NCBI GenBank assembly: GCA_949286165.1
Contig: CASDZK010000058.1
Coordinates: forward strand, 81,809 to 145,808
Origin: an uncultured Alistipes sp.
Lineage (GTDB): Bacteria > Bacteroidota > Bacteroidia > Bacteroidales > Rikenellaceae
Direction of reading: 5' to 3'
DNA length: 64,000 nt
Positions 9,456 to 17,105 of the stretch are shown here, one piece after another. Positions within the stretch are counted from its first letter, which is position 1. The number at the start of each line of letters is the position of its first letter. The notes beneath the pieces are model-generated. The model was not told where the DNA came from. It saw only the letters and a list, made by a program, of their open reading frames with translations, and ran no database searches. The position numbers and the translations under genes were made by a program.

Positions 9456-10358
9456 CTAATGCCTGTTTCCGGCAGTACGTTTTATTTCATCGATGACTTT
9501 AAGCAGATATTGTCCGTACTGGTTTTTCAGCATCGGACGGGCCAGTTCCCGCATTTTCTCCTCCGACACCCAGCCCTTCCGATAGGCGATTCCTTCAAGA
9601 CAAGCGATTTTCAACCCTTGCCGTTTTTCCAGCACTTCCACGAAAATCGAGGCTTCGGACAACGAATCGTGCGTGCCGGTGTCCAGCCAGGCGAATCCCC
9701 GTCCCAACGTTTGAACCCGCAACTGGCCTTCCGCCAAAAAATATTGATTGACGGAAGTGATTTCCAGCTCTCCCCGATCCGAAGGTTTGATCTTGCGGGC
9801 CACATCGACCACTTTGTTCGGATAGAAATACAGCCCTACCACGGCATAGTTCGATTTGGGCCGTTCCGGTTTTTCTTCAATCGACAGGCAATTCCCCTCG
9901 CCGTCGAATTCCGCCACGCCGTACCGCTCCGGATCATCCACCCAGTAGCCGAATACGGTCGCTTTATTTTCCTCTTCCGCCTGACGAACCGCTTCCTTCA
10001 ACATGGAAGAAAAGCCTGCTCCCTGAAAAATATTGTCTCCCAGCACCAAGCAAACCGCGTCGTTCCCGATAAAATCGGCCCCGATAACAAAAGCCTGGGC
10101 CAATCCGTCCGGAGAAGGCTGTTCCGCATATTCGAACCGGACGCCGAAATCGGAACCGTCGCCCAATAACCTGCGGAATGCCGGTAAATCATACGGAGTA
10201 GATATAATCAATATATCCCGGATTCCGGCCAGCATCAACACCGAAATCGGATAATAAATCATCGGCTTGTCGTAAACGGGAAGCAGTTGTTTCGATACCC
10301 CTTTCGTAATCGGATACAGACGGGTACCGCTGCCGCCGGCCAATACGATTCCTTTCAT
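9456..10358 (-). CDS. rfbA: Glucose-1-phosphate thymidylyltransferase
   Basis: First step of dTDP-L-rhamnose synthesis: glucose-1-phosphate plus dTTP to dTDP-glucose. The N-terminus [20 protein letters not shown] holds the nucleotidyltransferase signature, with [26 protein letters not shown] and [20 protein letters not shown] further on. It is 300 aa, the standard RmlA size. It is the first sugar gene behind the leftward upxY (39-bp gap), as expected for an operon whose long transcript is held open by UpxY. Confidence 0.96.
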   Translation of the reverse strand: MKGIVLAGGSGTRLYPITKGVSKQLLPVYDKPMIYYPISVLMLAGIRDILIISTPYDLPAFRRLLGDGSDFGVRFEYAEQPSPDGLAQAFVIGADFIGNDAVCLVLGDNIFQGAGFSSMLKEAVRQAEEENKATVFGYWVDDPERYGVAEFDGEGNCLSIEEKPERPKSNYAVVGLYFYPNKVVDVARKIKPSDRGELEITSVNQYFLAEGQLRVQTLGRGFAWLDTGTHDSLSEASIFVEVLEKRQGLKIACLEGIAYRKGWVSEEKMRELARPMLKNQYGQYLLKVIDEIKRTAGNRH

Positions 10359-10397
10359 TCTATTAAATTTGTATGGATATTGAAATGATCGAATTCT

Positions 10398-10919
10398 TTA
10401 TTCTATTTTTTCGAGGAAAGCGGGGTTTATGAAGGCCGTAGCGATGGAAACCACACCTTCTAACCGGACCACTACCCGACGGTCGCCCCCGATACGCATC
10501 AGCTCCCCTTCGATCCCTTTGAACGGACCGTGAATGATCCGGACCCGCTGGCCCCGTTTCAATTCCGAGGTCAGCACCGTGATTCCCCCGTCCGGGAAGT
10601 CCAGCAACCGGATGAAATCCTCCATCTGTTTGTCAGGGATGGCAACCGGCAGACGGCTTTCCTTGTCGCGAATGAAATAGACGTTCAGCGAATATTCGTT
10701 TTTCAACCGGTAACACATCTCCGTAACGGTGTGCAGAAACACCAAACCGGGAATCACGGGAACCGTCCGTTTCCGACGGCCGGCGGCCGTCTCCGACCAA
10801 CGCGTCTCCATAGGCAGGTAGTTCTCCACGCCCAAAGCGTCCAAACGCCGTTTAACCCGCAGTTCTCCGCGGGGAGCCGTTTTGGCGGCAAACCACTGTT
10901 TGTCAGGAATATCTGTCAT
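10398..10919 (-). CDS. upxY: UpxY-family transcription antiterminator, left copy
   Basis: NusG paralog of 173 aa that in Bacteroides prevents early termination of its own polysaccharide operon by acting on the 5' leader. NGN domain: about residues 6-100 (QWFAAKTAPRGELRVKRRL, VIPGLVFLHT). KOW-like domain: LKRGQRVRIIHGPFKGIEGE, about 120-139. I chose the ATG at 10919 because it starts with MTDIPDKQWFA, the normal family N-terminus. The frame stays open upstream only with a TTG start. It is nearly identical to the right copy, with three amino-acid differences (V/A, D/N, I/V) in this 173-aa form. No upxZ inhibitor gene accompanies it. Confidence 0.92.
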   Translation of the reverse strand: MTDIPDKQWFAAKTAPRGELRVKRRLDALGVENYLPMETRWSETAAGRRKRTVPVIPGLVFLHTVTEMCYRLKNEYSLNVYFIRDKESRLPVAIPDKQMEDFIRLLDFPDGGITVLTSELKRGQRVRIIHGPFKGIEGELMRIGGDRRVVVRLEGVVSIATAFINPAFLEKIE

Positions 10920-11015
10920 GAAATAAAGGCGGGAGAAACGACCGGTAAGGGCATACTCCAAGCTCGTCAAAGCCCATAAGCATATCGGCTCAGAACACTT
11001 GAAAAACGAGCGATG

Positions 11016-11045
11016 ATTCTGTTTCCCTCTATCACAGAGGAAAAC
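11016..11045 (-). other. Leader hairpin, left copy
   Basis: Read leftward, GTTTTCCTCT-GTGAT-AGAGGGAAAC forms a 10-bp stem with one G-U wobble at the start of the left upxY leader. The outer part of the larger palindrome seen in the right copy is missing here because the sequence past 11045 differs. It may be the RNA element recognised with UpxY, or part of a recombination site. Confidence 0.6.
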
Positions 11046-11406
11046 CAAATCAACTATTGAGGTTACAAAGGTAAGTATTTTTTTCTTCGCAACAAGGGAG
11101 GATTCCTTTTTTGAAGCATAATAAAATCGAAGTATTGAACCGGTAATCCAAAAATTGTTCCGGAATTCCTAAAATATTTTTAACAATTTAAAATAAATAT
11201 TGTGTGCATTGAATTGGAACGTTTCGACAAATCGATCAGGCAAAAAATATATAAACCGATTCATTATGAACGAATTATAAAAACAGTTGAAAAAGAACGT
11301 CCATTTCGGAAAATGAATAGAAAATTAGTCTCAAGACATACTAAATCATGAATAATAGCGAACGCTCGTTTTGTATTTTATTGATTTTCAATACGATATA
11401 AATTCT
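11046..11406. promoter_or_regulatory. 361-bp AT-rich spacer between inverted upxY copies, candidate invertible promoter segment
   Basis: No gene is present. The segment is much more AT-rich than its flanks and is bounded exactly by the inverted repeats. It contains one exact TAnnTTTG box, which faces left (see 11066-11096). I found none facing right. The right edge carries TATAAATTCTG, a poor match. Inversion by recombination between the arms would point the promoter at the right-hand operon. No invertase gene is in the window, so the route (homologous or a recombinase encoded elsewhere) is inference. Confidence 0.6.
11066..11096 (-). promoter_or_regulatory. Leftward promoter of the upxY-rfb operon
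   Basis: Read leftward, CTTG (11096-11093), then 19 bp, then TACCTTTG (11073-11066). This fits the Bacteroidetes sigma-AB consensus TTTG-N19-21-TAnnTTTG with one mismatch in the -33 box. The start of transcription should lie near 11058, giving a leader of about 140 nt before the upxY ATG that includes the hairpin at the repeat boundary. Confidence 0.7.
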
Positions 11407-11436
11407 GTTTTCCTCTGTGATAGAGGGAAACAGAAT
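11402..11436 (+). other. 35-bp palindrome at the right repeat boundary
   Basis: ATTCTGTTTTCCTCT, loop GTGAT, AGAGGGAAACAGAAT: 15-bp arms with a single T/G mismatch. The first five bases lie in the spacer and the rest in the repeat. The RNA would be a strong hairpin followed about 9 nt later by a short T run (GTTTTTC), so it could act as an attenuator countered by UpxY, or as a crossover site. Confidence 0.7.
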
Positions 11437-12054
11437 CATCGCTCGTTTTTCAAGTGTTCTGAGCCGATATGCTTATGGGCTTTGACGAGCTTGGAGTATG
11501 CCCTTACCGGTCGTTTCTCCCGCCTTTATTTCATGACAGACATTCCTGACAAACAGTGGTTTGCCGCCAAAACGGCTCCCCGCGGAGAACTGCGGGTCAA
11601 ACGGCGTTTGGACGCTTTGGGCGTGGAGAACTACCTGCCTATGGAGACGCGTTGGTCGGAGACGGCCGCCGGCCGTCGGAAACGGACGGTTCCCGTGATT
11701 CCCGGTCTGGTGTTTCTGCACACCGTTACGGAGATGTGTTACCGGTTGAAAAACGAATATTCGCTGAACGTCTATTTCATTCGCGACAAGGAAAGCCGTC
11801 TGCCGGCGGCTATTCCTGACAAACAGATGGAGAATTTCATCCGGTTGCTGGACTTCCCGGACGGGGGAATCACGGTGCTGACCTCGGAATTGAAACGGGG
11901 CCAGCGGGTCCGGATCATTCACGGTCCGTTCAAGGGAGTCGAAGGGGAGCTAATGCGCATCGGGGGCGACCGTCGGGTAGTGGTCCGGTTAGAAGGTGTA
12001 GTCTCCATCGCCACGGCCTTCATAAACCCCGCTTTCCTAGAAAAAATAGAGTAA
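11407..12054 (+). repeat. Right arm of the 648-bp inverted repeat
   Basis: Inverse copy of 10398-11045. Bases 11407-11540 are identical to the left arm. The remaining coding part carries about 18 scattered, mostly synonymous differences. Confidence 0.93.
11533..12054 (+). CDS. upxY: UpxY-family transcription antiterminator, right copy
   Basis: A 173-aa NusG paralog with the same NGN and KOW layout as the left copy. The ATG at 11533 gives MTDIPDKQWFAAKTAPRGEL. It heads the rightward polysaccharide operon, with wzx 11 bp downstream. I see no consensus promoter in front of it in the present spacer orientation, so the operon may be silent as drawn or may use a non-consensus promoter. Two near-identical antiterminators cannot by themselves give operon specificity, unlike the divergent UpxY set of Bacteroides fragilis. 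Confidence 0.92.
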   Translation: MTDIPDKQWFAAKTAPRGELRVKRRLDALGVENYLPMETRWSETAAGRRKRTVPVIPGLVFLHTVTEMCYRLKNEYSLNVYFIRDKESRLPAAIPDKQMENFIRLLDFPDGGITVLTSELKRGQRVRIIHGPFKGVEGELMRIGGDRRVVVRLEGVVSIATAFINPAFLEKIE

Positions 12055-12065
12055 TCGATCAATTT

Positions 12066-13610
12066 ATGTCAGACAAATCCCGCACAGCCAAAAGTTTAAA
12101 AAACGCCCGGATCGCATTACTTTACTATTGTATAAATCTGATTCTTCAATTCTTCTCCCGTAAAGTCTTTATCGATTATTTGGGAGCGGAATTATTGGGA
12201 TTGAACGCAACAGCCACCAATCTGCTGCAATTTTTAAATCTAGCAGAATTAGGAATCAATTCGGCCATAGGTTATGCCTTGTATTCCCCTTTAGCCACCG
12301 AAGATCGCAAAGCCGTTTGCGATATCATTTCAATTCAAGGTTTTTTATACAGACGCATCGCCTGGATCATCATAGGCGGAGCTTTGATACTTATGTTTTT
12401 TTTCCCGTTTTTCTTTCAAAAAACGGAATTGCCGCTCGGATATGCTTACGCCACTTTCGGGGTATTATTAATCAATGCTTTAGCCGGATATTTTTTCAAT
12501 TACCGCCAAATCATTCTGACGGCCGACCAAAAAGAATACAAACTGAACAACGCCATTCAGCGAATTCGGTTAGTAAAAACACTACTGCAAATTCTGTGTA
12601 TCGCCACTATGGCTTACGGCTATATCTGGTGGCTCGCCTTGGAATTGATCGGTACTGTAGGAACTGTTTGGTCTATCAACTCGACTGTTCGAAAAGAATA
12701 TCCCTGGCTAAAAACCAATTTGATTCAAGGCAAACTGCTCCGACATGAATATCCACATATTGCAACAAAAACGAAACAACTCTTTTTTCGAAAAATCAGC
12801 GGATACGTTTTTTCCCAAACCAGTCCGTTAATCATATATGCCTATGCCTCACTTACTTTAGTAGCCATCTACAGCAATTACATGCTGATTATTACAGGCA
12901 TTGTGGTTCTCCTAAAAGCCGTATTCAACGGGATTGATGCCAGTATCGGCAATTTAATCGTCGAAAACGATAAAAACAAGATATTGCAAGTGTTTCGGGA
13001 ACTTTTCAGTTCCAGATTTCTAATTGCTACGCTTATCTGTACAAACGTCGTTTTATTCATCAATCCGTTCATTACCTTATGGATAGGTAAAGATTATCTA
13101 TTAGATCCCTTGGCCCTGTATCTTTTGGTAGGTATTCTTTACATACAATCCATGCGCACGGTCGTCGATTTATATTTAAATGCTTACGGACTTTTTCATG
13201 ATATATGGGCAACTATAACAGAAGCCGTTTTGAACATCGGACTGTCAATTTTATTAGGATACTATTGGGGATTGCATGGTATTCTTTCCGGAGTTCTCAT
13301 CAGCCTGATTGTCATCGTTTTCCTATGGAGACCTTATTTCCTATTTACTCAAGGACTGCATGAAAAATTAAGTACGTACATCGACATTTATTCCCGACAT
13401 ATACTGGCCGCAGGAATTATAATTACCGGATTATTCATCCTGTCCCGTTGGTGGTCGATCGGTTCCGTGACAAGTTGGACAAAATTGATTCTGCATGCCT
13501 CAATCGTTACTATAATCACAGGAATCTGTTTGACCGGATTATTATATCGAATTGAACCGGGCATGAGAAATTTCATTCACAGAATCTACTCTTTCATTCT
13601 GCATAAATGA
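12066..13610 (+). CDS. wzx: Wzx-type polysaccharide flippase
   Basis: A 514-aa inner-membrane protein with 12 or more hydrophobic segments spread along its length. It belongs to the polysaccharide exporter family common in Bacteroidales loci: AKSLKNARIALLYYCINLI, then FIDYLGAELLGLNATATNLL and LAELGINSAIGYALY. It would flip the lipid-linked repeat unit made by the rightward operon. It is directly behind upxY, and its stop overlaps the next ATG by 4 bp, showing that the following (now decayed) gene was part of the operon. Confidence 0.88.
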   Translation: MSDKSRTAKSLKNARIALLYYCINLILQFFSRKVFIDYLGAELLGLNATATNLLQFLNLAELGINSAIGYALYSPLATEDRKAVCDIISIQGFLYRRIAWIIIGGALILMFFFPFFFQKTELPLGYAYATFGVLLINALAGYFFNYRQIILTADQKEYKLNNAIQRIRLVKTLLQILCIATMAYGYIWWLALELIGTVGTVWSINSTVRKEYPWLKTNLIQGKLLRHEYPHIATKTKQLFFRKISGYVFSQTSPLIIYAYASLTLVAIYSNYMLIITGIVVLLKAVFNGIDASIGNLIVENDKNKILQVFRELFSSRFLIATLICTNVVLFINPFITLWIGKDYLLDPLALYLLVGILYIQSMRTVVDLYLNAYGLFHDIWATITEAVLNIGLSILLGYYWGLHGILSGVLISLIVIVFLWRPYFLFTQGLHEKLSTYIDIYSRHILAAGIIITGLFILSRWWSIGSVTSWTKLILHASIVTIITGICLTGLLYRIEPGMRNFIHRIYSFILHK

Positions 13611-14430
13611 TCCTCCCTCAAAAATTCCGTTCAAAATATCTGGATATCCGATGGAATATCGGCTTTTTCCCTTTACGGAACATTCGGTCATCGGCGCCCC
13701 CCTTGGACAATCCGTGGCTCTGTCACAATTACCGGAACAGACGGTTGGCCGATCCGGTTTTATTGGAGGCAAAGAAATCGACCATCAATGTTATTATTGG
13801 TCAAGAAGTTCCCCTTAGCTACCAGAAAAGGAATATTAAGCCGTCTGACCGTCGATGCCCAAACGTATGAACTGTTGAAACGTGTTCCCGTCTTGGTGTT
13901 ACCGACTCATTTGTCGTTTCCCGCCATTTTCCGCCAGGATAAGGAAATATACGTTTATCCGGAAAACAGCGCGGCAGGACATCTCGTTTATTATCGCAAC
14001 GATCCGGAAACGAATCGTTGCACCTCTTACGGTCCATTATCGAATCGCTTACCGACGGCATCATAGAACCGATAAACGGTAAATATTACTTTATTTTCCA
14101 CATGGTTTCCCGATCCGAACGGAAACCGGATGGACATTTATTCCTCCGAAAATGCGTTCGGCCCTTACCTCCGATGGCGTTCAAGAGATTCTTTTTACCG
14201 ATCGAACTGCAACCGCACAAAATGCAGGCAGCAACATGTTTCGACTGAACGGCACCTTTTCATTCCGCGAATTTCGACGAATATACCCTGCTACCCGAAA
14301 ATATTCATTGGGAATGCACACGTTCAACACCGACGGACGCCTTTGTGTCATCGATAACCCACGAATACCGGTACCATTTATCAAACATTACGTTAATCAT
14401 CTTCGTTATCTCCGTAATTTATTCCGATAA
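13607..14430 (+). pseudogene. Decayed beta-propeller gene (GH43-like / GIPC-transferase N-terminal-like)
   Basis: No single frame is open, but protein-like pieces follow one another through at least four frame changes: RWNIGFFPLRN and LADPVLLEAKKSTINV, then FPLATRKGILSRLTVDAQTY and FPAIFRQDKEIYVYPENSAA, then LTDGIIEPINGKYYFIFHMV, then MDIYSSENAFGPYLRWRS, then AGSNMFRLNGTF and HTFNTDGRLCVID. The order resembles five-bladed propeller proteins often encoded in Bacteroidales capsule loci. The ATG overlaps the wzx stop, so translation would begin but end within about 90 codons. Family assignment is from remembered resemblance. Confidence 0.7.
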
Positions 14431-14435
14431 TTACC

Positions 14436-15509
14436 ATGCGACTTTTGTTTTACATATCCAGCATGAGAGGAGGCGGAGCGGAACGTGTCATGGCGCTCCT
14501 TACGTCGGAAATGGTACGTCGCGGGCACGACGTGTCGTTGGCCACCAATTGCCGGTATCCGTTCGCCTATTCCCTCGATCCGAGTATTCGGATTCATCCG
14601 CTTTATCCTTCCCTTCCCAGCGGAAACCGCATAATACGTACCAAAAACCTTTATAGAGAAATCCGCCGAATAGCCAAACGAAGCCAGGCGGATATCATCG
14701 TCTCCTTTCTTCCGAACGTTTGTGCCGCAGTATGGGGGCTCGGCATACCCGTCATTCAATCCGAACATACTGCATTGAACCGGAAATTGCCGTTGAAACA
14801 AGAATTCGGACGCAAGATCGTCAATAAATTCGCTTCGGTCGTTACCGTGCTTACCCCGACCGATCTCCGATTAATCCGACGGACGGTACCGCATGCCGTA
14901 ATCATGCCTAATCCCTTGACATTTCCCCTTTACGACACTCCCGCTTCCCCGCGCGAAAAAACGGTACTTGCCGTGGGAAGATTATTCGCATGGGAAATCA
15001 AGGGATTCGATCTGCTACTCGAATCCTGGGGAAAAATCGCCGATCGTTATCCCGAATGGAAATTACAAATAGCCGGCGACGGACGGCCCGAAGATTTCAG
15101 CCGCATGCGAAGTCTGATTCGGTACTACCAAATCGAGAACTCCGTGGAATTATTGGGATTCCGCAAAGACATCGACCTGCTGTTGCAAAAAGCTTCCCTG
15201 TTCGTGCTAAGCTCCCGATACGAAGGCTTTTCGATGGTCTTGATCGAAGCCATGAGCCAGGGTTGCCCCTGCATAAGTTTCGACTGCGATAACGGTCCCC
15301 GTTTTATTTTAAAACACGAAGAAAGCGGAATACTCGTAGAGAAAGAGAACTCCCTGGCCCTGAGCCAAGCCATAGCCGACCTGATCGAGCATCCGGCACA
15401 ACGCCAAGCATTAGCCCGGCAAGCTATGAAAGAAGTCGCGCAATATTCCATAGACAAGATTGCCGACCGATGGGAAAAACTATTCGATAAAATACAAAGG
15501 AAAACATGA
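14436..15509 (+). CDS. Family 4 glycosyltransferase
   Basis: GT-B fold retaining glycosyltransferase of 357 aa. The N-terminus carries SSMRGGGAERVMALL, typical of GT4 acceptor domains. The C-terminal donor domain has VGRLFAWEIKGFDLLLESW and the EX7E motif in YEGFSMVLIEAMSQGCP. It is cytoplasmic and membrane-associated. It starts just after the decayed gene and overlaps the acyltransferase by 4 bp. The sugar transferred is not determinable from sequence. Confidence 0.9.
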   Translation: MRLLFYISSMRGGGAERVMALLTSEMVRRGHDVSLATNCRYPFAYSLDPSIRIHPLYPSLPSGNRIIRTKNLYREIRRIAKRSQADIIVSFLPNVCAAVWGLGIPVIQSEHTALNRKLPLKQEFGRKIVNKFASVVTVLTPTDLRLIRRTVPHAVIMPNPLTFPLYDTPASPREKTVLAVGRLFAWEIKGFDLLLESWGKIADRYPEWKLQIAGDGRPEDFSRMRSLIRYYQIENSVELLGFRKDIDLLLQKASLFVLSSRYEGFSMVLIEAMSQGCPCISFDCDNGPRFILKHEESGILVEKENSLALSQAIADLIEHPAQRQALARQAMKEVAQYSIDKIADRWEKLFDKIQRKT

Positions 15510-16024
15510 TCAAACGCATTTTATTTCATCTTCAAAGAATACTTTGTTCTCCCGAGACTTTCGCCAGGAGACAAGGAGTGAGCATAGGTACGGACAATTT
15601 TATCAACACGACCCATTTCGGCACGGAACCTTACCTGATAACTATTGGCAGCCATTGCCAGATTACCGCCGGAGTAAAATTCCACACACACGGAGGCGCC
15701 CAGGTACTCAGAGACCGCGATCCTCATTTCGATTTCTTCGGCAAAATAAAGATCGGCGATTACGTATATATCGGAAACGATGCGCAAATCATGCCCAGAG
15801 TGACTTTAGGCGATCATACGTTAGTGGCTGCCGGAAGCATCGTTACCAAATCATGGCCGCAGGGAAATATCATTATCGGCGGAAATCCGGCCAGAGAAAT
15901 CGGGAACATCGAAAGTTTTGCCCAAAAGATGGGGCCTTATAACCTGAAAAGCAAGGATATGACCACTGCCCGAAAAAGAGAATTCCTACTGTCTTTGCCC
16001 GACGATCAGTTCGTGCAAAAATAA
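15506..16024 (+). CDS. Hexapeptide-repeat acyltransferase (WcaF-like)
   Basis: A 172-aa left-handed beta-helix protein likely to O-acetylate a sugar of the repeat unit. Hexapeptide turns are visible in ITIGSHCQITAGVKFHTHGG, IKIGDYVYIGNDAQIMPRV and TLGDHTLVAAGSIVTKSWP, followed by the family-typical IIIGGNPAREIG. The His pair in HTHGG is the likely active-site region. It is coupled by ATGA to the upstream GT4 and lies 4 bp from the polymerase gene. Confidence 0.87.
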   Translation: MIKRILFHLQRILCSPETFARRQGVSIGTDNFINTTHFGTEPYLITIGSHCQITAGVKFHTHGGAQVLRDRDPHFDFFGKIKIGDYVYIGNDAQIMPRVTLGDHTLVAAGSIVTKSWPQGNIIIGGNPAREIGNIESFAQKMGPYNLKSKDMTTARKREFLLSLPDDQFVQK

Positions 16025-16028
16025 TTAG

Positions 16029-17093
16029 ATGAATATTTATCTATTCAATATTCTTCTTATTCTGATTTACGGCATTTATTGCCGTATCTTACGGTTTTCC
16101 GTTCGAAAGACAGGAATGGTTCTGTATTCGCTCGGCGGTCTCCAACTGCTTTTAGTTTCCGTTTTGCGTTCGACCGAGGTAGGAGGCGATTTAAAAAATT
16201 ATCTGCCGACTTTTCAGAATATCGCCAACCATTCATGGAACGGCTTGATTCAGGATTTCGGATTTGAACCCGGTTATGTGTTGCTGAACAAGATATGTTC
16301 TGTTTTTTCCGACGACGATTTCATTCTGCTTTTCGCTTGCGGAATCATCTGTGTTCCCTTATATATCAATTTTCTACGACATAACTCTCGAATTCCGTAC
16401 CTGAGCCTGCTCCTGTTTATCGGAATGGGGTTTTATACCTCCACCCTTTCCATGCTCCGACAGGCAATTGCCATAGCGATCGTCATCAACGGCTTACCTT
16501 ATATCGAGAAACGACAATTCGGACGGTTTCTTTGCACGGTATTATTAGGCGCATCATTCCATTTTACGGCCTTAATCTTTCTGATTCTGTATCCGATCAG
16601 CCGTATAAAAATCGGTTGGGGATATTTCGCCATCGTATTGTCGGGAGCCGCCTTACTCAGTTTGACCATCGGCCGGTCGGTTCTGGCATTCATGATTAAT
16701 CGATTGTATAGTTTATACGAGGGAAACGAAGTACGCGGAGAAGGGTACACCATGTTATTTTTTCTCATTGCCGTTACCGCGTTCGGTCTTTTTGTCCGGT
16801 CACGTATCCCATTAAACGAACGAAAACAACAAGATATCTTTTATCACATGATGATCCTTGCCTGCGGATTGCAGTTTCTGTCTCTGCAATTCAGTCTGTT
16901 CGCCCGGATTATCCTGTATTTCAGCAGTGCGCTTATGGTGTTCGTCCCGAATACCATATCCATGATCAAACCGGCAGGTCCTAAAGCCGTCATGCATCTG
17001 GTCTGGATCGGATTCATCTTCTTTTATTTCACAACGGCTATTATCGGACCAAACAGTTCCGGCATCGTTCCATATACTTTTTTTTGGGAGTAA
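16029..17093 (+). CDS. wzy: EpsG-family O-antigen/capsule polymerase
   Basis: Inner-membrane protein of 354 aa with about 10 hydrophobic segments, of the EpsG/Wzy type that polymerises repeat units at the periplasmic face. Typical features are LRSTEVGGDLKNYLP after the second membrane span, a FEPGYVLLNK segment, and LRQAIAIAIVINGL plus ASFHFTALIFLILYP, both conserved in EpsG proteins. It is the only polymerase seen in the window, so the rightward operon can build a polymer while the leftward one must have its polymerase further left or elsewhere. Confidence 0.85.
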   Translation: MNIYLFNILLILIYGIYCRILRFSVRKTGMVLYSLGGLQLLLVSVLRSTEVGGDLKNYLPTFQNIANHSWNGLIQDFGFEPGYVLLNKICSVFSDDDFILLFACGIICVPLYINFLRHNSRIPYLSLLLFIGMGFYTSTLSMLRQAIAIAIVINGLPYIEKRQFGRFLCTVLLGASFHFTALIFLILYPISRIKIGWGYFAIVLSGAALLSLTIGRSVLAFMINRLYSLYEGNEVRGEGYTMLFFLIAVTAFGLFVRSRIPLNERKQQDIFYHMMILACGLQFLSLQFSLFARIILYFSSALMVFVPNTISMIKPAGPKAVMHLVWIGFIFFYFTTAIIGPNSSGIVPYTFFWE

Positions 17094-17105
17094 GTAACTC
17101 TGACT

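Larger units (their letters stand above)
10398..11045 (-). repeat. Left arm of a 648-bp inverted repeat (upxY plus leader)
   Basis: Covers the left upxY gene and its leader, and pairs in inverse orientation with 11407-12054. By eye I count about 18 mismatches (about 97 % identity). The innermost 134 bp (10912-11045), which is the leader plus the first few codons, is identical in both arms. Identity stops sharply at 11045 on the spacer side and at the stop codon on the outer side. Confidence 0.93.

Noticed and set aside
10920..11048. Extended 5' forms of both upxY genes starting at TTG
   Set aside because: The extra residues are unlike UpxY and lie in the conserved leader; the ATG at 10919 and 11533 gives the normal N-terminus.
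11046..11406. An insertion sequence or integron-like gene in the upxY spacer
   Set aside because: No open frame over 40 codons with coding features and no transposase or recombinase motif.
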